DNA of 64,000 bases from Nemopilema nomurai (taxonomy: Eukaryota; Cnidaria; Scyphozoa; Rhizostomeae; Rhizostomatidae). Positions within the stretch are counted from its first letter, which is position 1; the number at the start of each line of letters is the position of its first letter. The stretch covers positions 522,966 through 586,965 of the forward strand of contig ML133409.1 in NCBI GenBank assembly GCA_003864495.1, written 5' to 3'. The position numbers were made by a program, and so were the translations under genes. Positions 11,932-24,500 of this stretch are shown one piece after another. The notes below the pieces were generated by a model, which was not told the origin of the DNA, did not search any database, and worked only from the letters and a program-made list of their open reading frames with translations.

Positions 11932-14554
11932 ACCAAAACACAATCTTGTTTCTGTTATTTTTGTGAATCAGCATGTTAAGTTGAAAATTTGTTATTCGAT
12001 TTTATACATTCAGAATCATTAAAATCTGATGTTTGATTCGCTGTTGGTATCGTGGTTGATGCGCACAGTAAATTTGTCCACTTCCTCTTATATATATATG
12101 GATATATATATAAAGATACAGAGAGCGCTACTCGTTTAATGCTCAATCCGCTACTAATTAAGACCAGTATTTCTCAAAAAGCGGTCGTAATAAGTTGCTT
12201 TCTGACAAATTGAAGATGTAAGATTGTCAAATTTAAAAATGGAATTTTCGTTTACTTTTTCATTAATACACATGCAGTTGTCTACTGAAATAAAAGTAAG
12301 TGATTTGAAACAAGGTGGCTTTTATGCGAAACATGCTTTCTAGGCCTACTGACTATTCGCATTTCTTGCTGCTTAATGGTAACCATCCCTCTCATTAGAA
12401 TGATTATTCAAATATAAGTCATTCTTATAAATGTTTCCTTTTCTCGTGGCAATTTGAAAATAATGCGTCACCGCTTGCGGTTTGTCCACTCTTTGCCATT
12501 CCCTTATTGCAGATCTACATGCCTCCAATTGTCTAGGCTGCTTCTTGTTACGTTGAAAAATTCGTTTTTAAAGCCAGTAAGTAAAGTTTGAGGAGGTGGA
12601 GGTAGAAGACTGTGGTGTAGGGCCCTGGGTTCTAGTGACGTAAAAACTTGTTTTGTTTTATATGGTGTTCGGGGTGTTCTTGCAGATTTCTTAAGAAAGT
12701 AATATGTCTGCGTTGTTCAACCTCATGTTCTTAATTTCTTTCTTGGCTATCAGAGCCCAAAATTACATAAAGGTCTATTATCAAGGAGTCCTTCCACATG
12801 CAAAAGCCACTGCGACAAGTCATAGCTACTCGGAGTATAATGTATACATTCGTATGGAGTAGGAATATATTCTCTTAGAATGTTAGGCACACGTGCTACG
12901 ATGCAGTTCACTGATGTATACAGTGTGCAGTGATACATTGGAAAATTACTTCCTTACCCCCAGTCTTTATTCGATTATTTCCAATCAAAGAGGTAGTTTG
13001 TCAGCTGCTTACTATTCAATAAGCCTTTAGCAAGCTTTAGTCCAACATCAAACATAAAGTTGAGAAGCTGATTACCATCGGTTTTGGTGTATCCTCATAC
13101 AAACACTTGTGTAGCCCACGGATCAACTTACTGCTATTCAAAGCACGTGCAGAAAAGGTAAACATAATAGCAAGTGTTTGATCCTAACCATTAGAAACCG
13201 TTCTGCTGGGTATAGGGAGGCCTAGTCCATACGCGCCGCTCTACGAATCTAAGTCGGATTCGGTAAAGATGTCTCCCTTTAGCGTAAATTTCTAAAGAGT
13301 TCGCTGCCACTTGAAAAGGGCTCTGCCTCCCTCAAAAGACGAAATTCGGCGTTGTGTCTCGAAATTTTGCCTAAAGGTTTGGAGATAACCGTGCTTTGCG
13401 GATCAAAGTGGGGTCTTAGGTACCAGCTACATTAATCGCTTCTCAAACTTTGCATCTGCTTTTCCGCGCATTCTTGCCAATTACTTGATGGAAGGAAGTT
13501 TTTTCGCTCACAAAGTGGCGAGGGTGGATACGGCTGCCTTGGGAATGTTATTGTTGCTAAGACGGCGAGCAATCATTCAAATACAATAACCTTTGATTCC
13601 GCCTTGAAACACCAAGAGCGGCCTCAAGAGGCAGCTGTAGTGCGTACGATTTGCACCCGTCTACTCGCAACGCTGTTGTTTTTCGCAGGTACCTTTTGTA
13701 CTTGTGAGTTTTGATTACCTATCCTTGTGTTGCGTTGGGATCATGTCCCGGTTGCTAGCCAGCAGATGTAGGCCACAACATTAATTGCTCACGCCGAATC
13801 ACTGCACTTTGAACCACAACCTTAGGTTTTCGACCAACACGTGCTTTCTAGTAATTTCATTAAACGCCTTCGAATAACCCGTTCGGAGTGGGAAGCCCAT
13901 ACACTGCTATAGTTGGCATTTGCCATGACTTTTTGGAGGTCTCCTGAAAATGTTTCGCTTGTTCCCGATGGTGAATTACTCCGACATGTAGGTATGTGAA
14001 TTTTGTCTTTGCAACACCGGCAGCTTGTTTTAAGAGTAAAGACTTCTTTGATGCCTAAATTTCTCTCAATTACTGATTAAGTGATTCAGGTATTGTCCTG
14101 TTGTGTCTAATGAAAACAAAGCGTTCGTGGTGGCATCGAAGATTTACGCACCAATTTACGGTGTATGCAGCATATCTTTATGCATGTCCGCAATTATATA
14201 AATGCACTGCGGAAAATGGCCAAGGAGTGTACGCTTCCTGGGTGAGCTGGAAACGATCTCTCCATCTATATGGTGATTTAGTGAAGATTTTAGCACAGTC
14301 GTTGACCCAACTCACTTTCAAAACATTTGCCTGCAGCTCTTTCAAGTCAAGAATTTCTAATTATACGATTGCGTTTCAGGTCCGTGCGTAATTGATGGAG
14401 CTTATGGGAAATAAAAAGCCAGGCACACAGCGGTTACTCAACCTTCACGCTTTTAGTTTTTTGTGGCGAATTTGAAAAAATAACAACACAATAGGGATTT
14501 GAGTGGTAAAGCCACTGGATAACAGACTCGAGTATCAGGGAAGCGAGAGCGACA
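11932..14554. other. intergenic, nothing convincing
   Basis: A short TA-rich microsatellite lies near 12089-12112. Several short frames exist, the longest at 14101-14391 (+), but they lack splice context, recognisable protein character or phase links to neighbours. Confidence 0.5.
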
Positions 14555-16941
14555 ATGGAGGATGAAGTTGCGGCTCTCTTGGAGCAGAACGCGTTGTCTG
14601 AACTCCATAGAATATCAGCCGCTCTGAAGAAGACTTGCGTATGTTCCAGCAAAGTCTCGAAATGTCGAACGATTTGCGGCTGGGGACCGACTCTATCGTG
14701 TAATTCGCCCGTCCGCCTAAAAGGAAAGAAAGCAGGGACAGAATCCAACAAGCAAATGTCCAGGTTCAGGAATCGAAATGTTAGAACGGCGAAACCGGAT
14801 ACCGGCGAACATGACTATTTTCGTAATTTCAGTAGTAGGAAACAGCATATGGAGAATTACAGTGCGAAATTCTCAACCACAGGGCAGCATTCCACGCAGA
14901 ACGGTCGTACAGGGCCATTGACTACTGAAATTGATCCATATTTGCTGAATAAAGGAGACCATAGGTGAGCTTAAGTGACCACGAAACTGTTCCTCATTCT
15001 TCAATGTTATAAGGTAGATGTTGACAGATGAAATTGTCAAACGAGTTGGATTTGTAGCCTCTTGGTTGACCACGGTTGTTCAACAAGATTGCCAGGCTCA
15101 TCCAAGGCTGTGCTCACTTGTTTATGACACTTCAAATCCCTACCCACGTGCCAGATATCTCCAAGCGATAATGTGCATTCTTCAATTCTACACGTTGACA
15201 ATTCCCTGAGCCGGCACAAATTTCGTTAATATTTTGGTGAATCCATTTTCGCCCTAAATGGGTACGTCTCAATAACGACACGACACTAATAAATAGGCAA
15301 TGGAAAATGTTTCCTTTTTATCCCATAGAAACAATATAAAATTTGCTAACACCGCACCGAGATTCAAATTGCAAATGTTTCAATTTGATACAAGCAGTTT
15401 TGCACTCTTAATTGATCAGCTTAATGCAACTGGTTGAGATATCTTGTTTTTCATCTTTAAGACTCATGTATAAGCATCTTTTACCTCTTAACCCGCTAAA
15501 TTACTTGAGTTAATTGTGTTTGCTAATTCACAACCGTTTCCTTCTTAGAAGTCTGTTCAATCGTCTCAAACTCCTTCAAACGTTGTCAGACTTTTACAGT
15601 ATGGGCGTTTCCTCGAGGTAAGAATTAAAAAATGTGTGCTTTAGAAGATTATCTAGGGATCAAGCGTATTGCTCATTGATGCTCCGAACCTATTTTGGTT
15701 TCAGACATTAAAGGTTTCCCGAAGATGACTTCATAATAGTTGCCAAAATGATTACCCTTTTTCCACCACCCTATTCACCCCCCTTCTTCCTCTGTTCCAC
15801 TACGTCCCTTATTGATAAACTGGACTGTAACTGGAAGACATTAATCTTGCAATTTTACCACATATCTCGCGAATCAGAATAGCCTGAGCATGAGAATGCC
15901 TGGTTCAAATAAAAGCTACAAATAGCTAAAGATGTCGTAACTGGTAGCAAACCATTGTTCCAATTAATCTTGTCATCTAATTAAGAGAGTTCTCTTCCCA
16001 GAAATTCTTTGACTTTAAAGCTATTTGTAAAGCTTAATTGCTTAATTGCTCTCAGTGCTTAACCAGATGGAAAAACCATCGTCTGTTTCTAGTTGATTCC
16101 CACTCCAGCTCTGATTAGCTCATCGTGTGATGATTACGTATTTGCAGAGTTGCCAACTCTTGATGGACAGATCATGTTGAAATTCCAAGCCACTTATGCC
16201 CTTCACCCATCATGTGCCCCTCACCCATCATGTGCCCCTCACCCATCATGTGCCCCTCACCCATCATGTGCCCGTCACCCATAACGGTAGCAGCTCAATG
16301 TCCCCCTAATGAAACAACTATATTGCTTCTTTTCAAGGGATTTGAGACGACAGGCGCATTTGCCCCCAGTACATCTGTCATATAGGCATGCAAAAATAAG
16401 TAATATCAATCTAAACGCACGGATCGATGCAGGGGAAGTAATCAATGTTGTCGCGAAAGAAATGGAGAAATGCAAAATCAGAGATGATGCTTACGATGGA
16501 GACGTCGACAAGGAGAGCACAGGGTACAGTAGCGCCTCCCTGCCAAGTGGGTCGAGCCCCGAGTGGCTCTCTAGCCAGGCAGCGTCATCGGTAACAAGAG
16601 ACATCAATGGAGACACGCATGAACAAGCCACTGTCTACAAGAATTTCCTGAGGGATCTCAGATCTCCTTCGCAGAAGATTATTGATGGTCTGCACGGTCG
16701 TCTGAAGGAAGAACTCACTGTCCTGCGCAGTGGCAGCGAGAATTACCGAAAACAGCCGCCGTTCAACCTGCATACGGATAGGTTTGCTGAGATGAAGCAA
16801 AAGCAGCCCAGAACTGACAATCGTCTTGCAGTCAAAGAAAAGACAGTGAACAGTATACCAAACATGAAGAACAGAAAAACCTTGTATATAAGCATTTTAG
16901 GCAGGAATCCACTGACAAGAGAGTCTTTGGATAACACTTAA
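14555..16941 (+). CDS. unrecognised multi-exon gene, exon joins partly unresolved
   Basis: I do not recognise the product. The likely start is ATG 14555, reading MEDEVAALLEQNALSEL and open to a donor at 14965. Further exon-like blocks are 15018-about 15200 (LTDEIVKRVGFVASWL), 15549-15617 (phase 0 both ends, VVRLLQYGRFLE), 16093 onward (LIPTPALISSSCDDYVF) and 16338-16941, the last with stop TAA. The joins at 15617/16093 agree in phase. Two joins do not close. The 14964/15018 junction would be a 53-base intron with a one-base frame mismatch. The end of the 16093 exon runs into an 18-bp tandem repeat with no donor in the right phase. The product would be a few hundred residues, polar, with no signal peptide or membrane segment seen. 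Sequence indels or missed exons are equally possible. That it is a real gene is likely; the model is not. Confidence 0.45.
16203..16282. repeat. 18-bp tandem repeat, 4.4 copies
   Basis: The unit tcacccatcatgtgcccc starts at 16203, 16221, 16239 and 16257 with a partial copy at 16275. If translated with the preceding exon it would give repeated HPSCAP. It abuts the 3' end of the exon starting at 16093 and may include its splice donor. Confidence 0.85.
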
Positions 16942-17625
16942 TTTTATGCAAGGGAATTCTGTGTTTGTCTCTTTGTGTTGTCCATCGCGTTTTCTTTCAG
17001 CAGGTCAATCAACGTACCTAGAAGGGTGACTTTAACTCGTTGCCACAACCACCAGGACAAGGCCATAAGCACCCTCTGATTTAGCACAATCACGTTCAAG
17101 CTACTTAGCAAGCACAAGAAAAAGTATTTTTAATCACATTGTGCTGTTGTTTTAGTCAATTTTGTTGAAGTAAAACCCGGACATTTTTAGATTGAACTTT
17201 GACCAATTTTCAAATACATTGGATCCTTTCACTCAAAAAGCTGGTTTTCTTTAACATCAATACTTCCAATGTCAATTGCTGCTAGCCTCCTCCCCCCCCC
17301 AAGAAGTTATACGCAAGGACAACTTGTACCATAAAAGTAGCACATTGGTTAAAGGTTGTTTTCACAATAGGAACTTTATTGGACCTTTTTGGGTTGGTAA
17401 GTAAAGGAGTAAAACCAGCTAAACTGTAGAGTCAACGTGGAGAGAATGATTGAGGATAGTAATGTACTGAAAATATTGAGACTGAAGTAAGGCTGAGAAA
17501 GTCCAAGAAAATATGCTATTAAATATGGGCGTATAATAGCGTTGCAGTGAGCATTGCAGTTTTATTCCGGCTCATATATACAGACGAAATCGCAATCCAA
17601 ATCGAACGCATCTGCATTCAATCCT

Positions 17626-17775
17626 CAGGCCTGTTGGAACCGGGGGAGGAGGCTGGGGTTGCAGCCCCCCAATAAATGTCAAACTGCAGTATGTTTCCTT
17701 TATAATGATGTACTAAATGATAGGGAATACAATGGGCAGCCCCTTCCAAATATAAATTTTGTTCCGACGCCACTG
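17626..17775. mobile_element. possible short hAT-like MITE remnant
   Basis: The left end reads CAGGCCTGTTGGAACCGGGG. The reverse complement of the right end begins CAGTGGCGTCGGAAC, then a T-rich spacer and a GGAAGGGGCTG core. The ends therefore share CAG..G..GGAAC and a G-rich core. Flanking 8-mers (tcaatcct and ctccatct) are not a convincing duplication, so this may be old or chance. Confidence 0.35.
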
Positions 17776-18444
17776 CTCCATCTGGCGTAGTTTGCGTATC
17801 ACAACATCTTTGCTTTAGAAGCTGCCAGCTGCACTCAAAGTGGTTTGAGAGGAAGATGCAGAAGATACTTATCGATTAGAACTTATCAATTGTTGGAGCG
17901 TTATCTATTTCTACTGCTGTTTAACTCCAGCAATTGATACGGCTTCTTTTCAATCACCCATTTCTTGATAATACTGTATGGGATTCTCATGGCAATCTTA
18001 GCAAAAAATAAACTTTCATGTTAGCGATTAGCCCCAATTTTTATTCGACAACGAACTCTTTGAGACATTCATATGCCCCATTAAAAGCATACAATGTGAA
18101 AAGCTGCTTTATTGATCAAGCAGTGTTTTTTGTTAACCAAAGTGTTACGCTATCATCAACTGTGAGACAAGTGTAGCTTTCATTTGTCCTGGTTACAGTG
18201 TTGCATGGCCTAGTATCAAATTTCGAAGTTCTCAGTTATTTTAATATCAACTACCAACACGGAGCTTTTAGCGAAAAGGATGACTATTTTCAAGCCTTGA
18301 GTGCCCGAGGTTAATTTGATGTCATAGCATAGTAAACCTTCAAACTAGCATGAAAAATTATTGTTTCCTTTAGATTAAACTTAAAAAAAAACGCACGGCA
18401 GTTTTTAGAAATTTGTGCGGCGGAACCTTCCGTGCTCAGCAGTA

Positions 18445-18460
18445 GGGCATTCTGGGTAAG
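18445..18460 (+). promoter_or_regulatory. possible ZNF143/Staf-like promoter word upstream of rabaptin
   Basis: The string gggcattctgggtaag lies about 140 bases upstream of the rabaptin ATG. GCATTCTGGG is the reverse complement of the conserved half of the known Staf/ZNF143 site. Position fits a proximal promoter, but a ten-base match alone is weak. Confidence 0.25.
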
Positions 18461-18587
18461 GAAAAGAAAAACAAAATCGAGGCCTATGTATAAAATGGCT
18501 GATGAGATACACCACCGAGAAGAGAAAGGATTTTAGATGTTTACATTCATGTAGCTGGCCATTTTAAACAATAAACTGTCAACTAAT

Positions 18588-21500
18588 ATGGAAGCCATGG
18601 AGGAACCAAAAGGTTTGTTTATAATGTCGGTGCCATCGATGTAGGTTGAAAGAACGTCACCACATCAATGGAAGTAGGGCCGTGGCCTAACCCAACCCCT
18701 TCTAAGTTCGATTAGTACAAATGATGGGTTCGCAGACCGATGCTAATAGCTGCCCCCGAAATTCTGAGCAATAATTTTGGTTAAGAAAATTATTTTCGTT
18801 GCTGAATATGTGAATGCCACAAATTTTGACTGATCTGAAGACAGCAGGTATTGCAGCGTAAACAATGATTGAGGGTGCTATACATGACATATTATTTCCT
18901 GCTAAAGCCAAATTACAGAAAAATGACCTCAAGACCTATTTTTGACATTTGGACTCTTGTTAGATAATCTCTAATTCTTTCTTGGGGTGAAAATTATCTA
19001 AGTAGTAAGGGTTTATGGATTTTGTAGATCATTAGTACTTATGCTTTTAAAAAAGGAGTACATTAAATCATTCATTTCAAACTACTGTAACTTTGACTTT
19101 TCATTGGCAGTGGTAAGGCTGTTGTGATGTACCAGTTGTGAAATTTAAATGATTAGATTATGTGTAAAATGAATAACAACAAGTGTTTAGTAATTAAGTT
19201 TTCAACAAGTTATAACATATACAAGAACATTTGTTTTTCCTGTATTTTCCTGCATTCATGTACTCTTCAAAGGAATCTTCGTTAAAGTTTTTTGGTAAAA
19301 TTGTAATTAGCTAGTTTCCTTGAATTGTGAAACACCAATATTAACTTACTTGCTTACAATTTTGTTATTTGTTGTTGTTTACTATAGGGGATAACTATAA
19401 AGAAAAGTATCAAGAGCTTTTGACAGAAAAAGATAGAATAGAGCATGAGTTTGGCTTGAAGAGAGCAAGGTTCAAATCTATGTTTTTAGAATGTGAAGGT
19501 ACTTACTTTCTGCATTGCATTTCAATAATAAACTATCAGTGGAAGTACACCAATAACTAAACTTTTTGTTCATGCTGCATGCTTCTGATGTAGAATAATT
19601 TTTTTATGTACCCTGTTTAACCAAAATTCTAGTTTAATGGCATTTATTGAGTAATTATTTTCAACCCCAAGTGGATTTATAGTGAAAGAGTCAGATGTCC
19701 TTGACTAGTCAAAAGTTGAACAAGTTGTACTTTGGTAGTTATGCTCCATGAAATTCAACTGCATCGTTTCAAGTTTTGCTCTCTACAATGCATCATTTCA
19801 AGTTTTGCTCTCTACAATGCACCATTTGAAGTTTTGCCATTATAGCAATTCATTCTAACTGATAGAAAGAGAATTTACCAATTTGGATTGAACAAAAAAA
19901 TCTTTAGCCACCTGTGTCCAAGAATCTTTCTTGTTACTAAAGGCACATACTCATGGTGAATAGTGGTTCTCTGCAAGAGAGTTGTCAGTTTTCATGTGAT
20001 GAGTTTGTTTCTATGTGATCAGACATCAACTGCAAGATTAAAACATCATGTGTGCAGTTTGGTTGATAGCCAATCAGCTTGACAAAGCTATCATAATGTC
20101 CCAGCAATTTTTGTAATGTGGGTATATGCTTTCCATTTACCATGAGTCGATGCCTTTAAAATATTAAAATATTAAAGGTCATATTAATATTAATTGCATC
20201 TTAGTAGTGATTTTTTATTGATTACAAGAAGATGATGAAGATAGACAACATATTGAGAAAGATAGTTCCCAATTCATTGTCATTTTATAGCAAAGTGTAA
20301 TGAAGAGAAGTCAAAAAGAGAGAATGCTGAAAAACGAGCGAATGAACTTGAAGATGAGATTGCCAGGCTGAAGACCAATGTAGAGGGTGTACAGACTGCT
20401 GCAATACTATCCAGTGAAACAAGGGATGAAGAGCTAGCTGCTTTGAAAGTGAAGCACGTAGAAGAACTTGCTTCACTGGAGCATATTTGGAAAGGTATTG
20501 TCAGCAAACTAAACATTGAAGCTAGGGAAATAGTTCATGGTTTTTGAAGACATTTCAATAACAAAAAGACAATGACTATGATCATAAACCACTGTGTATT
20601 GACTTCCTTTGTTCTTTCCATCTATGAATTTCTCATAGATAGTTTCTAAAGTCTTCTAAAATTACCACTTCAACATATTATCTTTTTTCTCATTGTCTAA
20701 AGTGTTTCTTGCATTGCTTTACCTGCATTGATTCTTACCATGTCACCATTTAAGTCAAAGCATAATTTTGTAGCATTAAGCACATAAGCATATTTGATTA
20801 ATGAAGTCCCATTAGTTGTGTAATAGTTTCAAAAGTGTAAATATATTGCAAGCATAAATAAATTAATTTTTGTATGGAACAAGACCACCATTCTTGGGAA
20901 CAATTCCTGGGAAGAGATGTGCTTCACTTTAACTGTGGCCTTATGAAACCACATAATGAAGTGTAGGTAGATAATAGATATATCAAATATATGTATCAGT
21001 ATAAACGCAGGATAGTTATTAGGACCCCTCAATTTCTATTAAGGATTTATTAGCTCACCAAGCTCTGCATAAAGTCAGTATATTTAATCTGATGTGCTAT
21101 TTGCTTCAAAATATATTGTGCTAATTTCAAAATTGAACATTTCAAATAAAATTTATTTTCATCTTCTTGTAGAAGCAGTAAAAGAAGCCAGGGCAACTAC
21201 TGCTAAACACTTTGACGAGGAAAACAAGAGCCTTACTGCTGCAAATCAGAAGTTAGAGCAGCAGATCAAGGCCTTAAGATCCGAAGAAAAGCCTGATGGA
21301 ATCATGTCTATGGTTTCACAGGCAATCAAGAGGGGAGCTGGCGTACCCCCGAGTCAAGAATCAAAGTCTGAAAAGAAAGATGATGAGCTTTTTGACACTT
21401 TAAAACAGGTATGCTGAGTTTTATGCATAGGATGATTTAAAATGCAGCTGCCATATTGTCCTGTATATAATTATTCCTAAACTTTTCAGTCGCTCCGTTA

Positions 21501-24500
21501 CTGAGCTTAAAGAACTGCAAAATTTCATGGTGCATTCTAAGTGCCGTCTAATTAGAACGCATGTTTCCGCTTCGTAGGCACAAGAAAGTGTAGAGGCCTG
21601 GCAATCTATAGTCATGCCCCTTGAAGAGGTATAGCCTTAATAATCATTACGTGAAAAATTACTTTCAGTTAACAGACTTTCCAATTTTCAAAATCAGAAA
21701 TTCAACTTGCTCTCTATTTTCAGAGTTGATGAATATATACAAACTGTATCCCATTTCAAATAAATGAGTTTTGCAGACATCTAGAACAAGTATTTTAAAG
21801 AACAGTCACCAGTCTATTTCTCTTTTCGTTGAAGGACCAGTTTTCCAGTATCTTAATTGTTAATACCAAATTGTTTTAGCCGATCGTTTTCCGATGGCTT
21901 TACTAAATGTTGATCTCCGAATCAATGCTCTGTGTTTTTTCAATTGTTAATTGCCAAACATATGTTCCATTCTAACATGTGCCATTTCGCACTTTGTTTT
22001 GATAAGTGTATGACGTTTTCCCATGTTACCATCAAAATCATACTTTCACGGACTAAGATTGCCAAGTTCGGTTTGTCACCGTATGTTGCCTGAAGGTCTC
22101 GCTCTAAACTAACAAGTATACCGCGTTTGGTCGTGTCCACCGCTTCTCCCCCTTCAATTCATGTTTTAAGGCTGCAATTGCTAGGACATTGCCAAATATG
22201 TCTGTGGCAGCAATATTTGCTTTCCGAAATTCTTTACCTTAAGTTTTCATGTCCCTTTTTATCAATTTTATGCAAATGTTTTTATTATCCGTTCAGCCGA
22301 CCAAAGAGGATAGGAATAAACTATCTGGCCTAATATTTGTTTCCTAATTTTTATGCTGAGTAGTGTACCGTGATATCTAAAGAAACTTTTTCATAAAGAG
22401 ATTTTTAAAGGGTTGCCAGCGTTATATGTTATATGCGTTCAGGCGTGAAATTGTTAAGGCTGGTTGTAAAGGTGTTCAATGGAGCGTCTTTCTGTTAACA
22501 TAATCTCAGTCAATTTTATCAAAATATCTAAACATAAATTCTTAGTATTAGAACGTTTGTTTTAAAGATTCTTTTTTTTCTTTGTAAGGAGATACATACC
22601 CTGAAATTTCGACTTAAAGAGGCAACACAAAAATTGAAGCAATATGAAGCGAAGGTGTGTATAGTTAGTTGGGAACACGCAGTCTTATTCTGTTTAAATT
22701 GTGTTTCTTTTATGGAACATATTGTCAATAGATTTTTTGGTTACTGTTCTCAAGATTTCAAATAAGACATTGGCAGATTGAAGGCCATTGTAGGCTTGCA
22801 GACTGCTGCAAAATTGTCCTGCGAAATGAAAAATATTCAGAAACCAATTTTCTACTCAGTGTCACTATTTCACTTCTGTGTTTAAATTGATTGTAGGAAA
22901 ATCTAGTAAAGTTATCAGTTGCACTTTTAGTGTAACTGTCCATGTTTTTAAAGATTTTCAAGATTATATTTTGTACACGGATAATTATACAATCTTTATA
23001 ATTTGTAATGTGATAAAAGAACATTATATTGGTTATCAATATGTTTGAAGCAAGGTAGATGTTTTGTTCTAAATGAAAATTTTCATGAAGAATATGTTTA
23101 ACTCTATGATGGTAAAGTCGCTACTTTCTTGAAAATGCTTCTTCTGTGTGTTGGTCTCGCCTCGTGATATCTTCAATGATGCATGTTGAATCGCCTTGTG
23201 CACTCTGATTTCCCTGTAGTCCGCCAAATCAGCAATAGAAGGTGAAACTTCGGTGGAGGCGTTGGCCAGTAAAGTTCAGGAGCTGCAAAGCTACCTAGAC
23301 ACAGAACGCTCTTCGCGAACTGATCTAGAAATGTTTGTTGCTGTGTTGAATACTCAAAAAGGTAAGAATTTTGTTTCGCATTGAGCTAATTTTTAACTTT
23401 GAATTGTTCCTGCTTGACTCTTAATATCAGCAATTTGATTTTATAGGCTTAGAAGTGGTATTTATTTGGTATAATATGGTAAGTGTTTATTTTGTATCTG
23501 TGTGGTCAATGCAATGCTTGTTTGGCGGCAGCAACCTGTTCAGGCTATAATTTAGTTGGAAACAGTTGATTTCAAGACCTGGAGATGTGCCTGTATGTAC
23601 GCATATCTTGTCAATGCTGTTGGTAATATGGCTATGTTTCATTGTTTAGGCGTGCTTCAAGAAGATGCAGACAAACTGAGAAGCGAATTGCACCATGGTG
23701 AGTATCTGAAAAAAATGAACTTGTAAATCTGCAACATTCTTCTGCATGTTATTTTTCAATCCAAACATTTTTTCTAGTAGTTTGTATTTATGATGTCATA
23801 GTGACGTCATTGCTTGGCAGGTGACTCGTTGATATTTGGCTTTGACTCAAAGGCTCAGCACTGTGTACTTTTATATTTCCGTGTAATCAGTTTGTAGGCT
23901 TCTGGAGCAAGAAAAGGCGGACCACAAGGACTTGAAAGAGACGTGGAAAAAGGCAAACGAGTATTTCTAGAGCAACAAATGGCGCTTTCTTGGGAAATCG
24001 AAAAAATGCGCAGCTTACTCACGCCGGCACAGAACGAGCGTCTGTCAAAGGAATACCGGCAAATGCAGACGCGACCGGCTCACGCCGTACAAGCACCGAC
24101 CGACCAAATCCGTGGTGCCGGAAATTCAAATGAAGATCTAATTAAGTTTGACGATAGTCCCAAGAAAGGCAAGGCTACGAAACAAAGTAGCATTGATCCA
24201 AGTGACGTACATCTTATCGAGGTACTCTCAATACTCCTTTGTATCCCCGTAAGGCGACTGCAATCATCCCTGTAAAGCTTTCTTCGCTTTTCTAACGACA
24301 TCTCACTATCATGACTCTAACTCCTAATCAGTTTCACGCTCTAGCTGCGATATACATGTATCACATAAACTTTTGAAAGAAAAACATTTTTTCGAAGTAC
24401 GTCGATGAACATTTGTACCTCTAAGATGTTTTATCTGAATATTTTCAGCAAAGTGTCTATTCTGGTTGGCCTTTAAAGCAATGCCCAAGTTCAAGGTTTT

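Larger units (their letters stand above)
16942..18587. other. intergenic, mostly featureless
   Basis: Apart from the MITE-like block at 17626-17775 and a promoter-like word near 18446, I see no coding structure between the unknown gene and rabaptin. Confidence 0.5.

Noticed and set aside
14101..14391. 96-codon plus-strand frame before the unknown gene
   Set aside because: No acceptor/donor phase link to the exon at 14555 and no protein-like pattern.
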